Source of the DNA: an uncultured Synergistales bacterium
GTDB lineage: Bacteria > Synergistota > Synergistia > Synergistales > Aminobacteriaceae
Assembly: GCA_905233515.1 (NCBI GenBank)
Contig: CAJOEQ010000092.1
Span: 1-6,443 of the forward strand
Direction: 5' to 3'
Length of the DNA: 6,443 nt
Below, in pieces: positions 1-6,163 of this stretch. The notes beneath the pieces were generated by a model. The model had not been told where the DNA came from. It did not search any database and saw only the letters and a program-made list of their open reading frames with translations. Position 1 is the stretch's first letter. Every line of letters starts with the position of its first letter. The translations under genes and the position numbers were made by a program.

Positions 1-1
1 A

Positions 2-556
2 ATTGAAGCTAGTATATTTGGCAATGAAGATCACGAAGGTTTTAGGGAATTTGCGCGAGAAACTACTAAAATTTTCAATGAAGTACTGAATATTCCGCCT
101 GAAAGTATTTATATAAATTTTGCTGATATAAAAACTTGGGCAGTTAATGGCATATTCATAAATCACAGATCTTCATACCCGTTAAATATTGCTTATAAGG
201 CCGCAGAATTGATTAATCCCGATAAGGCATATTTATATTTGTTGAGACTGAGGCGGGCGACAATTTTAGAGGGCAGACAAACGACTCTAGACGACGAATT
301 AATTAATATTGCTCGTGAAGTCGGAATAAACGAGAAAATTTTTTGTGAATATTATTATAACGGCCAAGCTATGAGAGCATTTCAGGAAGATTTAAATTTT
401 AAGAATTCGCTAGGGATTCACTATTTGCCGAGCTGTATAATTCAGTGTGGAAATCAAGCAAAAATTGTAAACGGCTTAATCGGATTTGATAATTTTCTTG
501 CTGTGATAGAAAATTTGCGTCATGAAAGCTCAAAAGCTCCAGTGTATAAATTATAG
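2..556 (+). CDS. Tautomerase (4-OT-like) / DsbA-like thioredoxin-fold fusion protein, 5' partial
   Basis: The frame is open from the left edge to a TAA stop, giving 184 visible residues. Residues 1-54 read like a 4-oxalocrotonate tautomerase subunit: an EASIFGN strand, an amphipathic helix, the NIPPESIYINF segment typical of the family, then a TWAVNG turn. In 4-OT enzymes the catalytic residue is Pro1; here it would lie about two residues beyond the window edge, so it cannot be checked. From about residue 56 the protein resembles the second half of DsbA-family oxidoreductases of the PF13743/PF01323 kind: SSYPLNIAYKAAEL, an all-helical insert with LRRATILEGR, then a cis-Pro-type loop (YLPS, Pro143) and a C-terminal strand and helix (GLIGFDNFLAVIENL). 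No CXXC is present. A TTG codon at 209 could be taken as a start, but homology is continuous across it, so I reject it. The 3' end overlaps the convergent ABC gene. Function is unknown; a disulfide oxidoreductase role is unlikely without CXXC. Confidence 0.8.
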   Translation: MEASIFGNEDHEGFREFARETTKIFNEVLNIPPESIYINFADIKTWAVNGIFINHRSSYPLNIAYKAAELINPDKAYLYLLRLRRATILEGRQTTLDDELINIAREVGINEKIFCEYYYNGQAMRAFQEDLNFKNSLGIHYLPSCIIQCGNQAKIVNGLIGFDNFLAVIENLRHESSKAPVYKL

Positions 557-2295
557 TATCTGCCTTTTTTCGCGATTAATTCAGAATGAGTCCCCCGTTC
601 AATAATTTGTCCGTGTTCGATAACTAGAATTAAATCTGAATTTCTCACAGTTGAAAGCCTATGAGCTATAACAAAAACTGTGCGGCCATGCATTAAAGCG
701 TCCATTCCTCTTTGTACTTGTGATTCTGTTCTAGTATCTATTGAAGATGTTGCCTCGTCGAGAATCATTATAACGGGATTTGCTGCTGCTGCTCGTGAAA
801 TTGCTATTAATTGCCGCTGACCATGACTTAAATTTGCCCCGCCTCCCGTTAAAAAAGTGTTATAGCCTTCAGGGAGTCTCGTAATAAAGTCATCAGCACC
901 CACTAACTTGGCCGCGTTAATGCATTCTTGATCAGACGCGTTTAAATTCCCGTAGCGTATATTTTCGAGTATTGAATCACTGAATAAATTAGTATCTTGC
1001 AAGACTATAGCTAAATTTTTACGCAAAGAAGATTTCTTTATTTCGCGAATGTCAACGCCGTCAAATAAAATTCTCCCGTTTTGAACGTCATAAAATCTCG
1101 GTATTAAATTCGCAATAGTAGTCTTCCCTGCACCTGTTGAGCCTACTAACGCAGTTTTTTGACCGGGCTTTGCTGTCAGTGTTATATCGCGCAAAATTTT
1201 TATATTGTTATCATACGAGAAATCTATATCTTGAAATTCAATACTGCCATTTGCTTTTTGCGAGTCAATTATAATTCTCCCGGAATCCTCTTCAGGGTCT
1301 GAGTCAATTAATTCAAATATTCGCCCAGCTCCTGCCATTCCTGAAATAACAGAGTTCAAATGCATAGATAAATGATTTATAGTCATAGCGAACTGCTTAG
1401 TCATATTTAAGAAGGGAAGTACTACGCTTATACTCATTGGGAGGCCGGACAAGCTGAAATTTTTTACTCCTGCTAAAATCAATATGCCGCCCGATAAAGC
1501 TGTTACTACATATAAGATATTGCCGACGTTATTTAAAATTGGCCCGAGTGTATTAGCTCGTTTATTAGCTTGCTCTGACTGTGAGAATAATTCATTATTA
1601 ATTTTCTCGAATTCTTGAATGCTTTTATTTTCTCTGCAAAAAACTTTTATGACTTTCTGCCCGTTCATCATCTCTTCTGCAAAACCTTCAAGCAAGCCGG
1701 TATTTTTTTGCTGCCTTCTGAAATGTCCCGCGCTCCTCCAGCCTATTTTTTTCGTGATAGTGAACATTATAATAATTCCAATGAAAGTAATACAAGTAAG
1801 CCATATCGAGAAATAAAGCATTATGGAAATTACAGCAAAAATCGTAATAATCGCAGTTAATAAATTCGGGGCGGCCTGTGAAATTAATTGCCTCATTGAG
1901 TCAACGTCATTAACAAATTTGCTCATAATATCGCCGTGTGCTTGAGAGTCAAAAAATTTCACTGGTAGATTCTGCATTCTATCAAACATTTTTTTGCGAA
2001 TATGAAGTAATACGCCTTGAGTGATTTCTGCTCCTAAATAGCCCTGTAGAATCACTCCAGCAAGTGAGAGCGCGTAAAATCCTGCAAGAATGAGCAATAA
2101 TTTTATAATATTCGCGCTTATCTCAGGCCAAGTAACAGAAGGCGGCGCAAATTCGATAATAGCCGTAATTTTTTGAATGAACACAGAAGGAAGAGTATTA
2201 ATCCCCGCGCAAAATAGAATAATAAATATAACAAGAGGCATTTTGACGGGGAAGGACTCAAAGATTTCACGAATTATGCGATTAAAATTTTTCAT
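520..2295 (-). CDS. ABC exporter half-transporter (fused permease and ATPase), heterodimer-type subunit
   Basis: A 591-residue type IV ABC exporter subunit of normal length, pumping an unknown substrate out across the inner membrane. The transmembrane domain (about residues 17-310) shows hydrophobic segments near 17-40, 62-86, 142-160, 162-180, 255-277 and 284-300. The nucleotide-binding domain is complete: A-loop Tyr361, Walker A GSTGAGKT at 385-392, Q-loop Gln433, signature LSHGQ at 489-493 (consensus LSGGQ), Walker B ending D513-E514 with the catalytic glutamate, D-loop SSID at 517-520, and H-loop His545. The wording of the ATPase (LSHGQRQ, DEATSSIDTRTE) is typical of the catalytically competent half of heterodimeric exporters such as BmrCD or TM287/288, yet no partner gene is adjacent. 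ATG at 2295 overlaps the hydF stop as ATGA and no Shine-Dalgarno precedes it, so translation is probably coupled to hydF. The exact substrate, and whether it homodimerises, cannot be told. Confidence 0.93.
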   Translation of the reverse strand: MKNFNRIIREIFESFPVKMPLVIFIILFCAGINTLPSVFIQKITAIIEFAPPSVTWPEISANIIKLLLILAGFYALSLAGVILQGYLGAEITQGVLLHIRKKMFDRMQNLPVKFFDSQAHGDIMSKFVNDVDSMRQLISQAAPNLLTAIITIFAVISIMLYFSIWLTCITFIGIIIMFTITKKIGWRSAGHFRRQQKNTGLLEGFAEEMMNGQKVIKVFCRENKSIQEFEKINNELFSQSEQANKRANTLGPILNNVGNILYVVTALSGGILILAGVKNFSLSGLPMSISVVLPFLNMTKQFAMTINHLSMHLNSVISGMAGAGRIFELIDSDPEEDSGRIIIDSQKANGSIEFQDIDFSYDNNIKILRDITLTAKPGQKTALVGSTGAGKTTIANLIPRFYDVQNGRILFDGVDIREIKKSSLRKNLAIVLQDTNLFSDSILENIRYGNLNASDQECINAAKLVGADDFITRLPEGYNTFLTGGGANLSHGQRQLIAISRAAAANPVIMILDEATSSIDTRTESQVQRGMDALMHGRTVFVIAHRLSTVRNSDLILVIEHGQIIERGTHSELIAKKGRYYNLYTGAFELS

Positions 2296-3500
2296 GAAAT
2301 ATTAAACGGTTCTAGACTGCGATTTAATATCCCGTGCATATGAGCTATAGCAACACCGTAATTTACAATTTTTACATTTGCCAGTTCTGCGCGGTTAAGT
2401 CGTGAGGTCATTTCCTGCTCATTCAGCATACAGCCCCCGCAATGAATAATCAACGCAAATTTTTTCAGTTCGTCAATTTCCGGGAACGTTCCGCCCGAAG
2501 TGAATTCAAATTCAGGACTCGCACCTGTAAATTTTTTTATCCAAGCGGGGATTTTGTCTCGTCCTATATCGCCGCATTGTCTGTGATGAGTACAGCCCTC
2601 AGAGATTAAAACTTTGTCGCCGTCCCTAAGTTGAGATAATTTTTTCGCGCCGTCTACCAGAGTCCGCAAATTGCCTTTATAACGCGCAAATAAAATCGAG
2701 AATGAAGTCAATAAAATATTTTCAGGCAAAATCTTATTAACACGCCCGAAAACTTGCGAGTCAGTGATTACTAATTTCGGCAAAACTTTCAACGAGTCAA
2801 GAGTTTTAGCAAGTTCTGAGTCCTGACAAATAAACGCCGAACACTTAGAGTCTAATATATCTCGTATAGTTTGCTGCTGAGGCAAAATTAACCGGCCTTT
2901 AGGTGCTGCCTTATCGACTGGCACAACAAGAATAACTATATCGCCGGGAGTTAATAAATCACTCACAAGTTTTTTGCTTGAGTCTTTATTTTTTGCAAGT
3001 GAGGCAATTTTTTCTTTGAGCAAATTTATATTTTCACCGGTTAAGGCACTGACTAGAAATTTATCACTTGGCCTGACTGTCAATAAATCTGATTTATTAT
3101 AAGCAATTATATAAGGAAGATTGCGGGACTCGAAAATTTTTATTAATTCAAGCTCAGAGTCTGCCATTTCGCAGGACGAGTCATGAACTAACACGGCAAT
3201 ATCGCAATTTGCAAGAATATTTTTAGCGCGCTGTACTCGTTTTTCGCCGATAACGCCCGAGTCATCAAGTCCCGGAGTGTCAATTATTACAACTGGGCCA
3301 AGCGGTAAAAGCTCCATAGATTTTTTCACGGGATCGGTTGTAGTGCCTTTTACTTCAGAGACTATAGAAAGCTCTTGACCTGTTACAGCATTAACAAGGC
3401 TTGATTTGCCGGCATTTCTCAACCCGAAAAAAGCAATATGGACTCTTTCACCTGAAGGAGTTTGATTTAAGCTAGAACCTGAAATCCCTTGCGTTTCCAT
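2292..3500 (-). CDS. hydF: [FeFe]-hydrogenase H-cluster maturation GTPase HydF
   Basis: A 402-residue protein of usual HydF length. HydF is the cytoplasmic scaffold that carries the 2Fe subcluster precursor and hands it to apo-HydA. The N-terminal Ras-like GTPase domain has P-loop GLRNAGKS (26-33), the switch I threonines TTT (53-55), G3 DTPG (74-77), G4 NKSD (135-138) and a G5-like SAL (151-153). A middle dimerisation region follows. The C-terminal cluster domain has the HydF signature CxH...HCxxC: C303-T-H305, then H353-C354-G-G-C357, with 47 residues between the two histidines, within the family range. The three cysteines ligate a [4Fe-4S] cluster. The ATG at 3500 lies inside the hydG 3' end (29-bp overlap) with a GAGG 9 bases upstream; conserved sequence begins near residue 10, so the start is reasonable. 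The stop overlaps the downstream ABC gene start by 4 bp. Confidence 0.96.
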   Translation of the reverse strand: METQGISGSSLNQTPSGERVHIAFFGLRNAGKSSLVNAVTGQELSIVSEVKGTTTDPVKKSMELLPLGPVVIIDTPGLDDSGVIGEKRVQRAKNILANCDIAVLVHDSSCEMADSELELIKIFESRNLPYIIAYNKSDLLTVRPSDKFLVSALTGENINLLKEKIASLAKNKDSSKKLVSDLLTPGDIVILVVPVDKAAPKGRLILPQQQTIRDILDSKCSAFICQDSELAKTLDSLKVLPKLVITDSQVFGRVNKILPENILLTSFSILFARYKGNLRTLVDGAKKLSQLRDGDKVLISEGCTHHRQCGDIGRDKIPAWIKKFTGASPEFEFTSGGTFPEIDELKKFALIIHCGGCMLNEQEMTSRLNRAELANVKIVNYGVAIAHMHGILNRSLEPFNIS

Positions 3501-4878
3501 TTCTCATGGCCTCGATATTATTTCTTGCAATTTCTCTAACATTTTCGCGGGGGATTCGCATTAACTCACGTTCTATCATTTCATAGCCGATTTTTTTAGT
3601 CTCAGGTGAGGCGTAATCTTCTAGATATTCAGTGAGAGTCATTAACGCGTTAGGATGACAGCAATTAAGAATTTGGCCGGATTTGCATAGACTCATGAAT
3701 CTGTCGCCAGTCCTGCCGGCTCTATAACAAGCAGTACAGAATGAAGGTATATGATTTTGTTTCATGAGCCACTGTACAACCTCGTCAAGTGTTCGCTGAT
3801 CTGATACGTCAAATTGTTCTGTGTCATGAGGTCTGATTTCTTCAGTATAACCGCCCACTGAAGTACGAGAACCGCCGCTAATTTGAGAGATTCCGACTTC
3901 TAACATTTTTGCGCGGACTCGTTCATTTTCACGAGTTGAAATAATCATACCAGTATAAGGCACGGCGACTCGAATACATGCGGCAATCTTCGTAAAAATT
4001 TCGTCGGGTATAGCATTATTGAATTCGTCAGGGTCAATGTCATCAGCTGGCTTGACTCGAGGAACGCTAATTGTGTGAGGTCCGACTCCGAAAACTTTTT
4101 CTAAGTGTTCAGCGTGCATTAAGAGTCCTGCGAACTCATATTTATAGCCTTCAAGCCCGAATAAAACGCCGAGTCCTACGTCATCAATTCCAGCCTGCAT
4201 TGCCCTGTCATGAGCTTCAGTGTGATAATTATAATCATGTTTCGGGCCGGTCGGGTGCAAGTGCTCATAACTTTTTTTGTTATAAGTCTCCTGAAATAAA
4301 ATATAAGTCCCGATTCCTGCGTCTTTTAACTTTTTAAAATTTTCGATTGTTGTAGCAGCAATATTTACATTTACTCGTCTAATATCGCCGTTCTTGTGAT
4401 GGACGCTGTAAATTGTCTTGATACTCTCAAGAATATACTCAATGGGATTATTTACGGGGTCTTCTCCTGCCTCAATAGCGAGTCTCTTATGTCCCATATC
4501 CTGTAACGCAATGACTTCTGATTTAATTTCGTCTTGAGTTAATTTTTTGCGGGGGATGCTTTTATTTTTCGTGTGATAAGGACAATATAAGCACCCATTA
4601 ATACAATAATTTGAGAGATAAAGCGGCGCAAATAAAACGATTCTATTTCCGTAAAAAGCTAGTTTAATTTCCTCGGCGACCTTGTAAATTTTCTCGATTA
4701 TTTCGGGATCTTCACAAGCTAATAATATAGAAGCCTCACGATGAGTCAGCCCTGAGCAGGTACAGCCGTTATTATTCCATTTAGGGCGAGCCTTCTCAAG
4801 CAATGAGTCAATTAATTCGCGGTCATTCTTGTGAGCTTCTGCGTAAATAAGAGTGTCTAAAATTTCGTCATGATTAAT
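3472..4878 (-). CDS. hydG: [FeFe]-hydrogenase H-cluster radical SAM maturase HydG (tyrosine lyase), probable AUU start
   Basis: HydG is a cytoplasmic radical SAM enzyme that cleaves tyrosine to p-cresol and dehydroglycine and makes CO and cyanide ligands for the H-cluster. Numbering from the proposed start (468 residues, normal length), the SAM-binding CX3CX2C is C92, C96, C99 within the NYCINGCLYC stretch. The C-terminal second-cluster motif CX2CX22C is C381, C384, C407 (CTACYRAGRTGDRF region), which separates HydG from ThiH. The conserved EAGEDPVNNP, VNVNIAAT, GPHTISVPR and SQISGGSRTSVGGY stretches are intact. A TTG at 4803 gives a 443-residue version with no Shine-Dalgarno, but 25 further in-frame codons upstream encode a HydG-like N-terminus (FINHDEIL...KNDRELIDSL). 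No ATG, GTG or TTG exists there before the in-frame stop at 4906-4908. A GGAGGGGG sits 8 bases before an ATT at 4878, hence that start. First gene of the hydG-hydF-ABC unit. Confidence 0.95.
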   Translation of the reverse strand: MNHDEILDTLIYAEAHKNDRELIDSLLEKARPKWNNNGCTCSGLTHREASILLACEDPEIIEKIYKVAEEIKLAFYGNRIVLFAPLYLSNYCINGCLYCPYHTKNKSIPRKKLTQDEIKSEVIALQDMGHKRLAIEAGEDPVNNPIEYILESIKTIYSVHHKNGDIRRVNVNIAATTIENFKKLKDAGIGTYILFQETYNKKSYEHLHPTGPKHDYNYHTEAHDRAMQAGIDDVGLGVLFGLEGYKYEFAGLLMHAEHLEKVFGVGPHTISVPRVKPADDIDPDEFNNAIPDEIFTKIAACIRVAVPYTGMIISTRENERVRAKMLEVGISQISGGSRTSVGGYTEEIRPHDTEQFDVSDQRTLDEVVQWLMKQNHIPSFCTACYRAGRTGDRFMSLCKSGQILNCCHPNALMTLTEYLEDYASPETKKIGYEMIERELMRIPRENVREIARNNIEAMRNGNARDFRF

Positions 4879-4886
4879 AAATTCGT

Positions 4887-4894
4887 CCCCCTCC
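4887..4894 (-). promoter_or_regulatory. Shine-Dalgarno of hydG
   Basis: The minus strand reads GGAGGGGG here, the best ribosome-binding match near the gene. It ends 8 bases before the ATT at 4878 (11 bases if only GGAGG pairs). It decides the start call: no standard initiation codon lies in frame downstream until the TTG at 4803, some 80 bases away, which has no Shine-Dalgarno of its own. Confidence 0.65.
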
Positions 4895-4953
4895 GTTCTT
4901 GTGAGTCAGAATTAATAAAATTCTTTCTCGTCAGAATCTAAATTTTTTATGAG

Positions 4954-4962
4954 ATTATAACA
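4954..4962 (-). promoter_or_regulatory. Extended -10 promoter for hydG-hydF-ABC
   Basis: The minus strand reads TGTTATAAT, an exact extended -10 (TGnTATAAT). No good -35 is found at 16-18 bases upstream, which extended -10 promoters can do without. Transcription would start near 4947 and leave a leader of about 70 bases before the proposed hydG start. It faces away from the tRNA promoter about 30 bp off. Inferred from sequence only. Confidence 0.55.
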
Positions 4963-4992
4963 CGTTGAATTAATACGCGCGATTCATAACGT

Positions 4993-5021
4993 TTGACAAA
5001 ATTTATAATTATTGCTATATT
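4993..5021 (+). promoter_or_regulatory. Sigma-70-type promoter of the tRNA-Arg gene
   Basis: A perfect -35 box TTGACA (4993-4998) is followed by a 17-bp spacer and the -10 box TATATT (5016-5021, five of six bases of TATAAT). Transcription would start near 5028, only about 8 bases before the mature tRNA 5' end. Strength and position fit a stable-RNA promoter. Confidence 0.85.
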
Positions 5022-5035
5022 TTCACGCGTTTAAT

Positions 5036-5108
<73 letters not shown>

Positions 5109-5453
5109 TTACTTGAAAAATTTTGATGTAGGATGTTTTGCCCGCGCTAAGTTAAGAGCCTTCAATAAATTTTCTCGCAATTCTTCAGGACTTGTTACTC
5201 CGTCTACATTGCCGACTATATAATTATTACCGATATATAAAGCTCCATTCACAATATGTAATTCATACGGTGCAAGCTCTAACTGCAAATATTTGTCTAT
5301 ATTTTCGCGAATCTGTCTTAAAATCGTGCGAGCTTCAGGAGTCTTTATTGATTTAGCTGTAACAAGGCCGTCAATTAATAACTCAGCATTCACGTTATTT
5401 TCTTTTATGTCAGTACGTAAGGTATTTGCGCTCAATGGGAATATTTTTGTCAT
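5109..5453 (-). CDS. Small protein of unknown function
   Basis: A 114-residue protein that I do not recognise. It has no signal peptide, membrane segment or cysteine. The predicted pattern is a helical N-terminal half (about 36-58, EARTILRQIRENIDKYL), a beta-rich centre (about 62-84, ELHIVNGALYIGNNYIVGNV) and a C-terminal helix (about 89-105). The ATG at 5453 overlaps the 3' end of the metalloprotease gene by 44 bp and lacks a visible Shine-Dalgarno. A GTG at 5393, 17 bases past the protease stop, would give 94 residues and keep the ordered part, so the start is uncertain. The overlap and order suggest co-translation with the protease. The TAA stop directly abuts the 3' end of the convergent tRNA gene. 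Confidence 0.72.
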   Translation of the reverse strand: MTKIFPLSANTLRTDIKENNVNAELLIDGLVTAKSIKTPEARTILRQIRENIDKYLQLELAPYELHIVNGALYIGNNYIVGNVDGVTSPEELRENLLKALNLARAKHPTSKFFK

Positions 5454-6162
5454 GTAAAAATTTTACTGCATCGGCGAGTCTTTGTTTTGATTCCGGGTGA
5501 TTCATGTAAATGCCGTACTCGACTAAGGGCTGCTTATACTCTTCTGCCATAAATCTTTCAAAAAGTGTAATCATCCCAGTAGGAGAATAACCGGATTTAA
5601 TTAACGCCTCAAGCCCGAGCCTGTCTGCTTCCTGTTCAAGTTTTAAAGTATACGAGCTTGTTATTGCAACTTGTGCTAGACCAGCAAGAATTATGGGAGC
5701 TGCTGCACCTCCGCTTAACAACATAGTAGCCAGTGTCGCAAGAGTTACTTTATTTGTATCTGCCGCCATTCTTAGAGAGTGCCTTTGATCCGCGTGAATC
5801 ATTTCATGAGCCATTACCGCCGCTAATTCTGAATCAGTCTTTAAAGCGTCAACGATTCCAGTCGTGAAAAAAATAAATCCCCCGGGTAAACAAAAAGCGT
5901 TCATATTTTCAGTCTTGACGAGTCTAATTTCCCAGTTTATACGGCGTTCCATGAAAGGCTCTAATTTATTTAATATCATTTCTAGGCGTGAAGTTATTGC
6001 GGGGTCAGTAGTGAGCGGCCATTGTTCTTCGATTTGTTTCATAGTTTTGCGGCCTATTTCGCGTTCACGTTCAAGAGTAGTGCTGTTATCTGCTTTATCT
6101 GCTGCAAAAATTGAACTCACAAATAACAATATTATTAATACTGCACAAAAAATTTTCTTCAT
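5410..6162 (-). CDS. Secreted M48-family zinc metalloprotease
   Basis: A 250-residue peptidase of the short BepA/Oma1-like M48 type, expected in the periplasm or cell envelope, where relatives take part in protein quality control. A signal peptide is clear: MKK, a hydrophobic core at about 5-19 and a likely cut after SIFA (residue 20). The hallmark NAFCLPGG lies at 88-95, the zinc-binding HEMIH at 119-123 (H119, H123 ligands, E120 catalytic), and EQEADRLG supplies the third ligand, probably Glu178. A hydrophobic, alanine-rich helix pair (about 139-168) separates the two motifs. No TPR repeats follow, unlike full-length BepA. ATG at 6162 sits one base after the upstream gene's stop, with a GGGAGG 14 bases away, so coupling to that gene is likely. 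The downstream small gene overlaps its 3' end. The substrate is unknown. Confidence 0.93.
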   Translation of the reverse strand: MKKIFCAVLIILLFVSSIFAADKADNSTTLEREREIGRKTMKQIEEQWPLTTDPAITSRLEMILNKLEPFMERRINWEIRLVKTENMNAFCLPGGFIFFTTGIVDALKTDSELAAVMAHEMIHADQRHSLRMAADTNKVTLATLATMLLSGGAAAPIILAGLAQVAITSSYTLKLEQEADRLGLEALIKSGYSPTGMITLFERFMAEEYKQPLVEYGIYMNHPESKQRLADAVKFLHDKNIPIERKYLTY

Positions 6163-6163
6163 G

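Noticed and set aside
209..556. TTG at 209 as the start of a separate 115-residue gene
   Set aside because: DsbA-like homology (SSYPLNIAYKAAE) continues upstream across the TTG and the frame stays open to the window edge, so it is an internal codon.
525..570. Possible terminator with T6 run at 565-570
   Set aside because: The only nearby stem is a 4-bp AGCT repeat some 25 bases upstream, too weak and too far from the T-run.
1615..1860. Two plus-strand open frames opposite the ABC gene (1615-1860 and 1619-1816)
   Set aside because: They lie wholly antisense to the well-conserved transporter, have no family resemblance and no clear ribosome-binding site.
4071..4337. Plus-strand open frame opposite hydG
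   Set aside because: It is antisense to conserved HydG sequence, with arginine-rich, unstructured content typical of a shadow frame.
4905..4937. Direct repeat GTCAGAAT (4905-4912 and 4930-4937) in the hydG leader as an operator
   Set aside because: Two 8-bp copies 25 bp apart are suggestive but short, not palindromic, and match a locally common sequence; not enough to call a site.
5023..5031. ACGCGT palindrome just after the tRNA -10 box as a regulator site
   Set aside because: Six bases of self-complementary sequence occur often by chance and nothing extends the symmetry.
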